Positions 43,046-54,244 of a stretch of DNA of 64,000 bases are shown piece after piece. The notes beneath the pieces were generated by a model. It did no database searches, had not been told where the DNA came from, and saw nothing but the letters and a program-made list of their open reading frames with translations. Within the stretch, counting starts at the first letter, position 1; the number at the start of each line of letters is the position of its first letter. Source of the stretch: Budorcas taxicolor (lineage: Eukaryota; Chordata; Mammalia; Artiodactyla; Bovidae); assembly GCF_023091745.1 (NCBI RefSeq), contig NC_068920.1, forward strand, positions 147,961,622-148,025,621, given 5' to 3'. The position numbers and the translations under genes were made by a program.

Positions 43046-46000
43046 TCAGTCGCTCAGTCGTGTCCGACTCTTTGCGACCCCGTGAATTGCAGCACGCCAG
43101 GCCTCCCTGTCCATCACTAACCCCCGGAGTTCACTCAAACTCATATCCATCGAGTCGGTGATACCATCCAGCCATCTCATCCTCTGTGGTCCCCTTCTCC
43201 TCCTGCCCCCAATTCCTCCCAGCATCAGAGTCTTTTCCAATGAGTCAACTCTTCGCATGAGGTGGCCAAAGTACTGGAGTTTCAGCTTTAGCATCATTCC
43301 TTCCAAAGAAATCCCAGGGCTGATCTCCTTTAGAATGGACTGGATGGATCTCCTTGCAGTCCAAGGGACTCTCAAGAGTCTTCTCCAACACCACAGTTCA
43401 AAAGCATCAATTCTTGGGCGCTCAGCTTTCTTCACAGTCCAACTCTCATCCATACATGACCACAGGGAAAACCATAGCCTTGACTAGATGGACCTTTGTT
43501 GGCAAAGTAATGTCTCTGCTTTTGAATATGCTATCTAGGTTGGTCATAACTTTCCTTCCAAGAAGTAAGCGTCTTTTAACTTCATGGCTGCAGTCACCAT
43601 CTGCAGTGATGCTGGAGCCCCCCAAAATAAAGTCTGACACTGTTTCTACTGTTTCCCCATCTATTTCCCATGAAGTGATGGGACCAGAGGCCATGATCTT
43701 TGTTTTCTGAATGTTGAGCTTTAAGCCAACTTTTTCACTCTCCTCTTTCACTTTCATCAAGAGGCTTTTTAGTTCCTCTTCACTTTCTGCCATAAGGGTG
43801 GTGTCATCTGCATATCTGAGGTTATTGATATTTCTCCCAGCAATCTTGATTCCAGCTTGTGTTTCTTCCAGTCCAGCGTTTCTCATGATGTACTCTGCAT
43901 AGAAGTTAAATAAGCAGGGTGACAATATACAGCCTTGATGTACTCCTTTTCCTATTTGGATCCAGTCTGTTGTTCCATGTCCAGTTCTAACTGTTGCTTC
44001 CTGACCTGCATACAGGTTTCTCAAGAGGCAGGTCAGGTGGTCTAGTATTCCCATCTCGTTCAGAATTTTCCACAGTTTATTGTGATCCACACAGTCAAAG
44101 GCTTTGGCATAGTCAATAAAGCAGAAATAGATGTTTTTCTGGAACTCTCTTGCTTTTTCCATGATCCAGTGGATGTAGGCAATTTGATCTCTGGTTCCTC
44201 TGCCTTTTCTAAAACCAGCTTGAACATCAGGGAGTTCACGGTTCACATATTGCCGAAGCCTGGCTTGGAGAATTTTGAGCATTACTTTACTAGTGTATGA
44301 GATGAGTGTAATTGTGCGGTAGTTTGAGCATTCTTTGGCATTGCCTTTCTTTGGGGTTGGAATGAAAACTGACCTTTTCCAGTCCTGTGGCCACTGCTGA
44401 GTTTTCCAGATTTGCTGGCATATTGAGTGCAGCACTTTCATAGCATCATCTTCCAGAATTTGAAATAGCTCAACTGGAATTCCATCACCTCCACTAGCTT
44501 TGTTCATAGTGATGCTTTCTAAGGCCCACTTGACTTCACATTCCAGGATGTCTGGCTCTAGGTGAATGATCACACCATCATTATTATCTTGGTCATGAAG
44601 ATCTTTTTTGTACAGTTCTTCTGTGTATTCTTGCCACCTCTTCTTAATATCTTCTGCTTCTGTTAGGTCCATACCATTTCTGTCCTTTATCGAGCCCATC
44701 TTTGCATGACATGTTCCCTTGGTATCTCTAATTTTCTTGAAGAGATCTCTAGTCTTTCCCATTCTGCTGTTTTCCTCTATGTCCATGCTTTGATACCTGA
44801 GGAAGGCTTTCTTATCTCTTCTTGTTATTCTTTGGAAATCTGGATTCAGATGCTTATATCTTTCCTTTTCTCCTTTGCTTTTCGCTTCCCTTCTTTTCAC
44901 AGCTATTTGTAAGGCCTCCCCAGATAGTCATTTTGCTTTTTTGCATTTCTTTTCCATGGGGATGATCTTCATCCCTGTCTCCTGTACAATGTCATGAACC
45001 TCCATCCATAGTTCATCAGGCACTCTATCTATCAGATTTAGTCCCTTAAATCTATTTCTCACTTCTGCTGTATAATCATAAGGGATTTGATTTAGGTCAT
45101 ACCTGAATGGTCTAGTGGTTTTCCCCATTTTCTTCAGTTTAAGTCTGAATTTGGTGATAAGGAGTTCATGATCTGAGCCACAGTCAGCTCCTGGTCTTGT
45201 TTTTGCTGACTGTGTAGAGCTTCTCCATCTTTGGCTGCAAAGAATATAATCAATCTGATTTCGGTGTTGACCATCTGGTGATGTCCATTTGTAGAGTCTT
45301 CTCTTGTGTTTTTACAAGAGGGTGTTTGCTATGACCAGTGCGTTCTCTTGGCAAAACTCTATTAGCCTTTGCCCTGCTTCATTCCGTATTCCAAGGCCAA
45401 ATTTGCCTGCTACCCCAGGTGTTTCTTGACTTCCTAGTTTTGCATTCCAGTGCCCTATAATGAAAAGGACATCTTTTTTGGGTGTTAGTTCTAAAAGGTC
45501 TTGTAGGTCTTCATAGAACCATTCAACTTCAGCTTCTTCAGCATTACTGGTTGGGGCATAGACTTGGATGACTGAGATACTGAATGGTTTGCCTTGGAAA
45601 TGAACAGAGATCATTCTGTCATTTTTGAGATTGCATCCAAGTACTGCATTTCAGAGTCTTTTGTTGACCATGATGACTACTCCATTTCTTCTAAGGTATT
45701 CCTGCCCACAGTAGTAGATATAATGGTCATCTGAGTTAAATTCACCCATTCCAGTCCATGTTAGTTTGCTGATTCCTAGAATGTTGACGTTCACTCTTGC
45801 CATTTCCTGTTTGACCACTTTGCCTAGATTCATGGACCTGACATTCCAGGTTCCTATGCAATATTGCTCTTTACAGCATCGGACCTTGCTTCTATCACCA
45901 GTCACATCCACAACTGGGTATTGTTTTTGCTTTGGCTCCATCCCTTCATTCTTTCTGGAGTTATTTCTCCACTGATCTCCAGTAGCATATTTGGCACCTA

Positions 46001-46172
46001 CCGACTTGGGGAGTTCCTCTTTCAGTATCCTATCATTTTGCCTTTTCATACTGTTCATGGGGTGCTCAAGGCAAGAATACTGAAGTGGTTTGCCATTCCC
46101 TTCTCCAGTGGACCACATTCTGTCAGACCTCTCCACCATGACCCGCCCATCTTGGGTGGCCCCACAGGGCAT
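43046..46172 (-). pseudogene. BovB endonuclease-reverse transcriptase, nearly intact
   Basis: Reading from 46172 down, one frame carries an APE-type endonuclease and an RT. Three in-frame stops (TGA 45651-45653, TAA 45312-45314, TGA 44928-44930) and a 2-bp deletion near 43447 break it. The longest intact part (43446-44900, 484 residues) holds the whole RT: FIDYAKAFDC at 261-270, GVHQGCILSP at 319-328 and YADD at 363-366 (43803-43814). In the endonuclease, the acidic residue of the GISEL-type motif is Lys (45765-45767). The Asp of the GDWN-type motif is His (45450-45452). Both are expected metal-site residues. Such proteins nick target DNA and copy the LINE RNA. This copy cannot do so without changes at many positions. 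The post-RT part continues at 43046-43453 in another frame. Confidence 0.93.
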
Positions 46173-46266
46173 CGCTTAGTTTCGTTGAGTTAGACAAGGC
46201 TGTGGTCCGTGTGATCAGATTGACTAGTTTTCTGTGATTATGATTTCAGCATGTCTGCTCTCTGAT

Positions 46267-47302
46267 CACAATAAACTGTGGAAAATTCTGAAAGAGATGG
46301 GAATACTAGACCACCTGACCTGCCTCTTGAGAAACCTGTATGCAGGTCAGGAAGCAACAGTTAGAACTGGACATGGAACAACAGACTGGATCCAAATAGG
46401 AAAAGGAGTACATCAAAGCTGTATATTGTCACCCTGCTTATTTAACTTCTATGCAGAGTACATCATGAGAAATGCTGGGCTGGAAGAAACACAAGCTGGA
46501 ATCAAGATTGCTGGGAGAAATATCAATAACCTCAGATATGCAGATGACACCACCCTATGGCAGAAAGTGAAGAGGAACTAAAAAACCTCTTGATGAAAGT
46601 GAAAGAGGAGAGTGAAAAAGTTGGCTTAAAGCTCAACATTCAGAAAACAAAGATCATGGCCTCTGGTTCCATCACTTCATGGGAAATAGATGGGGAAACA
46701 GTGGAAACAGTGTCAGACTTTATTTTTTTGGGCTCCAAAATCACTGCAGATGGTGACTGCAGCCATGAAATTAAAAGATGCTTACTCCTTGGAAGGAAAG
46801 TTATGACCAACCTAGATAGCATATTCAAAAGCAGAGACATTACTTTGCCGACTAAGGTCCGTCTAGTCAAGGCTATGGTTTTTCCTGTGGTCATGTATGG
46901 ATGTGAGAGTTGGACTGTGAAGAAGGCTGAGCACCAAAGAATTGATGCTTTTGAACTGTGGTGTTGGAGAAGACTCTTGAGAGTCCCCTGGACTGCAAGG
47001 AGATCCATCCAGTCCATTCTAAAGGAGATCAGCCCTGGGATTTCTTTGGAAGGAATGATGCTAAAGCTGAAACTCCAGTACTTTGGCCACCTCATGCGGA
47101 GAGTTGACTCATTGGAAAAGACTGATTTTGGGAGGGATTGGGGGCAGGAGGAGAAGGGGACAACAGAGGATGAGATGGCTGGATGGCATCACTGACTCGA
47201 TGGATGTGAGTCTGAGTGAACTCCGGGAGTTGGTGATGGTCAGGGAGGCCTGGCGTACTGCGATTCATGGTGTTGCAAAGAGTTGGACACGACTGAGTGA
47301 CT
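46267..47302 (+). pseudogene. BovB RT C-terminal pseudogene (inner copy)
   Basis: The plus strand encodes the RT from the DHNKLWKIL segment through GVHQSCILSP and YADD (46537-46548). A one-base loss near 46554-46557 shifts frame. The next frame (46557-47195) covers the thumb and the WCWRRLLRVPWTARRS region and is broken again near 47120. The final SWTRLSD end is in a third frame. In the catalytic-region motif, Gly is replaced by Ser (HQSC for HQGC in the outer copy). The N-terminal half is absent. Confidence 0.9.
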
Positions 47303-47320
47303 GAACTGAACTGAACTGAA
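46267..47320 (+). mobile_element. BovB LINE 3' portion (inner copy, opposite strand)
   Basis: A 5'-truncated BovB of about 1.05 kb in plus orientation, starting in the RT (CACAATAAACTGTGGAAAAT) and ending with CTGAA repeats. It sits in the 5' UTR of the outer copy. The target duplication is CTGCTCTCTGAT / CTGCCCTCTAAT (46255-46266 and 47321-47332, two mismatches). Confidence 0.94.
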
Positions 47321-47403
47321 CTGCCCTCTAATGCTTCTAGCAACACCTACCGTCTTACTTGGGTTTCTCTTACCTTGGACGTGGGCTATCTTTTCACGGC
47401 CGC

Positions 47404-47999
47404 TTGACTAATGTTAGCATGATATTGGAGAAAAAATGGCAACCCACTCCAGTATTCTTGCCTGGAGAATCCCGTGGACAGAGGAGCCTGGTAGGCTGCT
47501 GTCCATAGAGTCACACAGAGTCAGACACAACTGAAGTGACTTAGCATGCATGCACGCATTGGAGAAGGATATGGCGACCTACTCCAGTATTCTTGCCTGG
47601 GGAATCCCAGGGACAGAGGAGCCTAGTGGGCTGCACAGAGTCGGACACGACTGAAGCGACTTAGCAGCAGCAGCAGCATGCTATATCCTTCTCTATCTCT
47701 TTACTTTTAATCTATCCATGTCTGTACATTTAAAGTGGGTTTCTTGTATTCAGCATAGTTGGGTCTTGTTTTTTATCCACTCTGATAAGCTCTTTTAATT
47801 GGAATATTTAGACCATTCATGTTTTAAGTGATTACAGATATACTTGGATTAATGTTGACCATATTTCTAACTGCTTACTATTGTTACATTTCTTCTTTGC
47901 TTCTTTTCCCCCCATGTTTTCTGGTTTTTTTTTTTTCTTCTCTTTTTTTAAATCCATGGTGACTTGAGAAATCTACATTTTATTCAAACTTTTAAAAAA
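47404..47999 (-). mobile_element. Ancient L1M, endonuclease region (right part)
   Basis: It resumes at TTGACTAATGTTAGCATGAT after the BovB nest. A Bov-A2 at 47426-47674 interrupts it. It goes on with TAAAGTGGGTTTCTTGTATT and AGTTGGGTCTTGTTTTTTAT, antisense ORF2 N-terminal coding of L1M. Confidence 0.8.
47426..47674 (+). mobile_element. Bov-A2 dimeric SINE inside L1M
   Basis: Two Bov-A units in plus orientation are joined through GCATGCATGCACGCATTGG, with an ACTTAGCAGCAGCAGC tail. The target duplication is approximate: AGCATGATAT at 47416-47425 and AGCATGCTATAT at 47675-47686. Confidence 0.92.
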
Positions 48000-48009
48000 T
48001 GTAATTGAT

Positions 48010-48178
48010 TATTTTGGCTGTGCTTGTTCTTTGTTGTGGTACAGGGGATCTTTAGGTGCAGAATGCAAACTCTTAGCTGTGGCACATGGGATCTAGTTCC
48101 TTGATCAGAGATGGAACCCAGGCCTCCTACACTGGGAGTGTGGAGTTTTAGCCACTGGACCACTAGGGAAGTCTCTAT
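48010..48178 (-). mobile_element. CHR-type SINE
   Basis: Reverse tRNA-derived SINE: TTTTGGCTGTGCTTGTTCTT, AGATGGAACCCAGGCCTCC, and the head end CACTGGACCACTAGGGAAG. Confidence 0.85.
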
Positions 48179-48671
48179 TTTCTCTAGTTTTAGTTGAGCT
48201 TTTTATATGATTTCATGTTATCTCCTTAGAGTATCAGTTACGCTTTAATATATTTTAGTAGAAGTTGCCTTACATTTTAAAATATACATGTTAAACTGTT
48301 CTGTGCCTGCCTTCCAGTAACACTGTATCGCTTCACATGTCAGTCAGGTAACTTTCAAGTGACAAGTTAGTCCCTCCCACTTATCACTTATAATATTGCT
48401 GGCATTCATTTCCCTTACTTACCTGCTGTAGTCACTCAATACATTGTTACTATTTCTGCTTTAATCAGTTATATTTTATATCTGTTAAGAATGAGGAAAA
48501 CACAAGATTTTATACCTTTGTTTATTCCTTCCCCAACACTCTTTTTTATGTAGATATGAATTCCTAACCTACATCATTTTCTTTCTCTCTGAAGGATTTC
48601 TTTGAACTTCTTTTGCAGGAGCGGTCTGCTGGTGATGAATTCTGTTCTTGTCTGGTTGAGAAATTTTTTAT

Positions 48672-48850
48672 TTATCCTTCTTATTTATTTATTTACAACA
48701 GCTTTACTGAGATATAACTGACATACAAAATATTGCACATTTTAAGTACACAATATGGTGAGTTTGGACATATGGATACAGCTGTGAAAACATCACCACA
48801 ATCAAGTAATGATATATTCGTCACCTCCAAAAGTTTCCCTGTGTTCTCAC
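48672..48850 (-). mobile_element. L1 3'-end fragment
   Basis: TTTACTGAGATATAACTGAC is followed by CAAAATATTGCACATTTTAA and then ACATCACCACAATCAAGT. This is the antisense 3' UTR of a mid-age L1. Confidence 0.7.
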
Positions 48851-48944
48851 TTTTATTTTTGACATACAGAAAGCTGTGCATAATTAGTATATAAAACTTG
48901 AAGAGTTTTCTCCTTCCCTTTTGAAGGGTAATATCTCTGGATAT

Positions 48945-49139
48945 GGGGGCTTCCCAGGTGGCTCAGTGGTAAAGAATCCACTTGCCAATGCAGAAGGCTT
49001 GGGTTTGAGCCCTGGGTCAGGAAGATCCCCTAGAGGAGAAAAGGCAACCACTCCTGTTTTCTTACCTGGAGGATGAAGAGAAGAGCCTGGTGGGCAACAG
49101 TCCAAGGGTTTGCAAAGAGTCGGACATGACTGAGCACTC
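48945..49139 (+). mobile_element. Bov-tA SINE inside L1M
   Basis: A complete plus-strand SINE with a perfect 12-bp target duplication, ATCTCTGGATAT (48933-48944 and 49140-49151). Confidence 0.96.
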
Positions 49140-50362
49140 ATCTCTGGATATATAGAATTCCAAGTTGGTATTTTGTTTTCCTTTAAATATTTTGCTCCAT
49201 TCTCTTCTTGCTTGCATGGCTTCTGGTGAGAAGGGTGCTGTAATTCTTATCTTTGTTCCTCTGTAGAAAAGCTGCTTTTTCTTCTGGTTGCAATTCAAGA
49301 GTTTCTCTTCATCCTTTGTTTTCTTAGTTTGAACGTGATGTGCCTACGTGTAGATTTTTTGGTGCTAATCCTGGTTGGTGTTCCTCGAACTTCCTGGATC
49401 TGTGATTTGGTATCTGTCATTAATTTTGGAAAGTTCTTGGCCATGCTTTCTTCAAACATTTCTTTTCCTCTATTCTCTTCTCCTTCTGGTATTCCAGTTA
49501 TGCATAAGTTATACCTTTTGAACTTGTTCCACAGTTCTTGGCTATCTGTTCTATCTTTTCATTCTTTATTTTCCTTGCCTGTCAGTTTGAAAACTTTATT
49601 TTGACCTATCTTAAAGCTCATGACTCTTTTCTTGGCTATGCCCAGGATACTAATGAGTCCATCAGAGGCATTGTTCACTTCAGTGTTTTTGACCTGATAG
49701 TGTTTTAAATGTCTAGCATTTACTTTGATTCTTTCTTTGAATTTCCATCATTCTGCTTACATTACCCATATGTTCTTACGTTTTGTCTATTTTTTTCCAA
49801 TAGAATCCTTAGCATATTAATCATGGTTATTTAAAATTCCCTGTCTGATAATTCCAACATCTGTGTTATATCTGAGTCTGGTTCTGATGATTGCCTGTCT
49901 CTTCAGACTGTGGCTTTGTTTGCCTTTTGGCATGCCTTATACTTTCTTGCTGAAAGCCAGACATGTTGTGTTGGGTAAAAGGAATTGATGTAAATACGCT
50001 TTCGTGTGAGGATTTATATAAATCTGCCTAGAAGCTGGACTGTGTTTTGTATTTGCTGTAGCTGTTGGTGCCAGAGTCTTCAGCTCCCCGACTGTCCTTG
50101 TTTCTCTCCCTTCTTGACTTCAGGCTTCCCTCAGCTCTCCTTCTCAGGGAAGGGCTGTGTCTTGTAGCTCTTCCAGCCGAAATCCAGTTATTCTATGAGC
50201 CCTGTTGGTGCCATGGTAAGGCACTGGGAAGGGGAAAGTGTTGTACTGTCTTCTGATTAAATCTCAGTCTTTAATGGACCTGTGTTTTGAGGCTGTGACC
50301 TTCACAAATTATGTAGCTTTTGTCCCCCTGTCTTCCGCTCACTTCCCTATAGGCGTGCGTGC

Positions 50363-50581
50363 TGCATGCTAAGTTGCTTCAGTCGTGTCCGACTCTTTGC
50401 AACCCTGTGGACTGTAGCCCACCAGGCTCCTCTGTCCATAGGATTCCCCAGGCAAGCATACTGGAGTGGATTGTCATTTCATCCTCCAGGGGGTCTTCCT
50501 GACCCAGGGATCGAAACTGTGTCTTTTGTATCTCCTGCACTGGCAGGCGGATTCTTTACCATGGAGCCCCCTGAGAAGCCC
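50363..50581 (-). mobile_element. Bov-tA SINE
   Basis: Reverse SINE from GCATGCTAAGTTGCTTCAG to GGAGCCCCCTGAGAAGCC. It has the long-head subtype (TTTTGTATCTCCTGCACTGG). Confidence 0.92.
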
Positions 50582-51165
50582 TGAACTTTTCGTGGATTTT
50601 GTTAGAAAAGCTGGTTGCTTCTTAGCAAGGCTGCCCTCAGACCTGAGATGTGAGCTTTGTGGAGTCCCTCCCCGGATCCTCGGTGGTTCTGCCTCCCAGC
50701 ATGTCAGGGATACTCGAAGCTTTCAGAGACTGCATCTTCCTGACTCCCGAACATCCCAGTTGGCCTCCCAGGTCCCACAGCGACTCAGTTGCTGGGAAAC
50801 AGAGCAGGCTGGTAAAAATATGTGTGCATGTTCTCACGGAACCTGAGAAAAATCACACCTCAACTTTGACCAAAAAAAAAAAAATCTGTTTGTGCCGCTC
50901 CAGTAATCATTTCCTCCCTGGTGCGCTGGCAGGCCGTATTGTCTGCAGAGTGACCAACGAAAAGGACGGTCTACCTCCATTGCACCTTGCAAAATGTATT
51001 TTCCTAGCTGTCAGCTCTAAAATATAAAGAAGCCGAGCCGCAGGCTTCTGCTTCCAAACAATAAACCCAGGACAACCTGCTCCTGAGATGGAGGAAGTGG
51101 GGACCTGGAAGCTGGCCTTAAAGGTTTATGCCATATGTGTTTAGGGGTGAAAGCAGCCAGTGGAT
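50582..51165. other. Unique sequence
   Basis: No gene or family is recognised. A 12-base A run lies near 50872. Confidence 0.4.
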
Positions 51166-51372
51166 TTTTTTTTTTTTTTAAGATTCTTCTTTTTCTGATG
51201 TAGATCATGTTTAAAGCCTTCAATTGAATTTGTTATAATATTGCTTCTGCTTTATGTTTTGGTGCTTTTGGCCACGAGGCCTGTGGGATCTTAGCTTCCT
51301 GAGCAGGGATTGAACCTGCACCCCCTGCATTGGAAGGCGAAGGCTTAACCACTGGACCACCAGGGAAGTCCC
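51166..51372 (-). mobile_element. CHR-type SINE with full tail
   Basis: A poly-T start (51166-51179) is followed by the AT-rich body (TTCAATTGAATTTGTTATAA, TATTGCTTCTGCTTTATG). The tRNA-like head comes next (GAGCAGGGATTGAACCTGC), ending GACCACCAGGGAAGTCCC. An approximate target duplication CAGTGG-ATT flanks it (51158-51166 and 51375-51384). Confidence 0.88.
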
Positions 51373-52212
51373 ATCAGTGGGATTTTGAAGTTTAGAAGTT
51401 CAGTGTCTGGCGGTGAGGGGAGACTCCAGTATGCAGAATATAAAGCAGGCCTTGCCTGGCCGTATAAAGTGGGACTTGTTTGGGGACTGACTCACTGAGG
51501 AGCCCTGAGGCCCCTCGGACACTATGCAGGCCCCCAGAGGCAGGCTCCATGTGCTAAGCCCCAGCGTTCATCTCATAGCATCTTGAGGGCTCGGATGATG
51601 AAGGGTGGAAGGTGAGCTGTCTGTGATGTGGGCTTTCCCAGCATCCCCTCATTCCTGGCCCTCGGGACTGTTTTGAGTGTGTGGCCCAAGAATTCAACCC
51701 TGAAGGTGGTCATTGTCTCCTAGCCGCTGGTGTGTACAGCACAGAAATGACAGCCCCAGGCTTGTCACATTGTCAGTGTTCTCCTCTCTGTACCACTTCC
51801 CCAGGGTTGACCAGAACTATTCTAGAATGACCACTGTCTTTGCCACAACACTGTTTCAGGGGCATGACTGCCTTTTGACAAGGGACCTTGTGACCTTAGG
51901 TTGATGGTAATCGTTACATGCCTCAGTTCTCTTACCTGTGACTGCCAAGGGGAGTGTAAGGAGAAATCGAGTGAATAGAGGCAGAAAATACTTTTAAAAA
52001 GGCCACTGACTTGAGTGCCCATTTCATTACTCAAAATTGACTTCTTACATAAATGAGCAGTTCATTATGTGTGGGACTTGAGATCATGTACTTCCTCCCT
52101 TTAAAATATTACTGACATCCTTGTGGTCCTAATTCATGGACTATTTGGAAGATCTGAGAAGTGAAGTTTACCTCTTGGATTTTTCATTACCAACAGGCGG
52201 GAATTTACAAAG
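51373..52212. other. Unique sequence, weak MIR trace
   Basis: 51880-51970 faintly resembles plus-strand MIR (CTCAGTTCTCTTACCTGTGA). No gene was recognised. Confidence 0.4.
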
Positions 52213-52568
52213 GTGTGCTATGGGCTATGTGTCTGCGTTCCCCCTAAATTCATGTATTGAAGTTCTCACCCCCAGGGTGATGGTATTTGGAGTGGGGGGC
52301 CTTTGGGAGGTGATCAGATGGTGAGGTGATGCCCCCATGGATGGGCCCTTGTTCAGAAACAGGAGAGCGATGAATTCTCCCTCCACCACGTGAGGATGTA
52401 TCGAGGAGGTGGCCGTTTGTAAGTCAGGAAGAGAGCTCTCCCGAGAACCCAACAAGGCCAGTGCCCTGATCTCTTCCAGCCCCCAGAACTGGGAGAAATA
52501 AGTGTTTGTTGTTGAAGCTGCCTCATCTGTGGGGTTCTGTTCCCGCAGCTGGGACTGGCCTGTAATTG
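52213..52568 (+). mobile_element. MLT1 (ERVL-MaLR) LTR, uninterrupted
   Basis: Plus-strand LTR: AAATTCATGTATTGAAGTTC, GGTGATGGTATTTGGAGTGG, CCACGTGAGGATGTATCG, and CCCAGAACTGGGAGAAATAA near the 3' end. It is the one plus-strand MaLR LTR here that no SINE interrupts. Confidence 0.85.
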
Positions 52569-53514
52569 TCAAAGGAGTATTACTTGTAATTGTCAAAGCG
52601 GGCACTGTGGTCCTCGCAGGTGCTCTAGCCTCATGAGATGTAAGTGCTCAGCATTCCTGGCGTCCTGCTTGAACTGTGTCCCTACGATCCCAGGAGATGC
52701 CCACGGAAACCCAGGAGTTGGCTTTTGTTACCGTATTAGATTCATTTTGCTGCTGATTATCCAAGGAACAAAGGGTAGTAAAACCCTTCCCATTGTGGCA
52801 GCGGCTGTCAATTAAATCAGAAGGAAGCCCAAGGCAGATGAAGGAGCGAAACCACTTATTCCAGAGCCTGGAAGTAACATGGGCACCCGCATAGTAGGCC
52901 CGGCCCCCCCAGGACCCTGCTTTACCTGTTTCTGCCCTGATCTCTCTCCCAGCTGGATGTCATCTCCCTCCGAGACTCCCTCAGGCATTATCTGCTCCTC
53001 TCCTGGGGCACTTACAACCGTCTGCCTCCAGTGAGCTATTTCTGAACCCGCCTTATCTCGCCTCCTGGACCGCTGGTGCCTCAAGGGTTGGGATTGTCAT
53101 AACCACCTGTTATCTCCCCAGTGCTGAGCCAAGGGCCTCGCGCAAGGGTTATCATTTAGCCGAATTCTGTCCTGTGTTGTGTCGGGGAGCCCCTGGTTCC
53201 AGGGCTGGGCCGTGTCTCTGCAGTGGCAGGCTGGCATCCTAGGCTGGTTGGGTGAGGGCAGGGGTAGCATCCCAGGGGGGCTGCTGCCCTGGGAATTAAA
53301 GGCCCTGGGGGACGCCTTCCTGGGGGGGGCCCTTCCGAGGCATCTCTTATGACCCATCTTTGCACTGTCCACCACAGCCGAGTCAGAGGCGCACTCTCCT
53401 CTGGGCTTCAAAGCCCTTCATTAGGACACTCACCGCATTGCCTTCTGAATGTTTTTCTGAGAGTCAGATTTCACTGCAAGGCCCGAGGGGAGCAGGGCTT
53501 CTGTGTGCCTGTTC
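52569..53514. other. Unique sequence
   Basis: No gene was recognised. 52570-52600 holds a short local duplication of TGTAATTGTCAAAG. Confidence 0.4.
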
Positions 53515-53715
53515 CTGTGCTGACAACTTTGCCTGTTTTAACTCACTGGATCCTCACAGCCTCCCTGTGAGAGAGGCATTATTGTGTCTTCTCCTTAAAA
53601 CCTAACGGGGAATCGGAGGTACAGACCGGTCAAGGAATCTCCCCAAGCTCACACAGCCCGCAAGCATGGAGGCAGCCGGGTTCCACGTTCACACGTGCAG
53701 CCACCATGCCCTGCG
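53515..53715 (-). mobile_element. MIR SINE
   Basis: Antisense MIR: ACTCACTGGATCCTCACAGC, GAGAGAGGCATTATTGTG, then AAGCTCACACAGCCCGCAAG. Confidence 0.75.
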
Positions 53716-54244
53716 GTCTGACACCAACAGGGCGTGGCAGTGTCCATCTTCGTCTCCATCTCTTCACTCCCAGAATGCTGGTCACTGCCGGTCAGTGGGA
53801 TGAATGGGTGAGTGGGCTCCATCTTCCGGCCTTTTTTCTTTTAACTCCCTCTCAACCTTTCTCCATCCACGTTTCCCTTAGAAATATCCCTACATTTGCC
53901 TTTTTGGTCCATTTCCATAACTTAAGTGTGAAAAAACGTTCGTGAGACTCATTGCTACTTTGTTCAAACAGATGAACGTGGCTTTGTCCGCAGACATGAG
54001 CATCACTCCCTTTGACCAGTCGTTCCGGGGATGTCACTGCTGTCTGGGCTGTTTTGAGTGGTTTCTTAGGGAACTGATGACAGAGGTGCTGGAAAAGCCA
54101 TTTCTATGACTTTATGTCACTGTCTGCACAACACAAACAACATCCCAGAGATTCTCCCAAGTAGGCGTTGCTAACTAAAAGTGCTGTGCCCAAGATGTCA
54201 CCAACGTCAGTGATTGTGAAAAATGTTGTCCTTTAAAATTCCCC
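53716..54244. other. Unique sequence
   Basis: No feature is recognised. Confidence 0.4.

Larger units (their letters stand above)
43037..47403 (-). mobile_element. Near-full-length BovB LINE (outer copy of the nest)
   Basis: Reverse BovB with its 3' end at 43037 (CAGTTTAGTTCAGTCGCTC). It runs up to 46266, is interrupted by another BovB at 46267-47320, and finishes with 5' UTR at 47333-47403 (antisense AACACCTACCGTCTTACTTG). BovB sequence in this copy totals about 3.3 kb, close to full length. Its target duplication in the L1M is TTGACTAGTGTT / TTGACTAATGTT (43025-43036 and 47404-47415, one mismatch). Confidence 0.93.
48180..50350 (-). mobile_element. Ancient L1M, 5' region, with nested insertions
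   Basis: A long AT-rich stretch matches the antisense 5' part of old L1M elements. Examples are AATTCTTATCTTTGTTCCTC, TGATGTGCCTACGTGTAGA, TTTTGGAAAGTTCTTGGCCA and CTTCTGGTATTCCAGTTATG. It is interrupted by an L1 3' end (48672-48850) and a Bov-tA (48945-49139). Order and orientation agree with the endonuclease parts at 42.7-47.9 kb, so these are likely one element. The 91-codon plus frame at 49329-49604 is antisense noise. Confidence 0.7.

Noticed and set aside
43026..47323. Twin-primed 5' inversion of a single BovB
   Set aside because: The minus part already spans nearly the whole element and the plus part duplicates its 3' third. Separate target duplications show two insertions.
49329..49604. 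91-codon plus frame rich in Leu, Phe and Ser
   Set aside because: It is antisense of the L1M 5' region, and the hydrophobic look comes from T-rich sequence.
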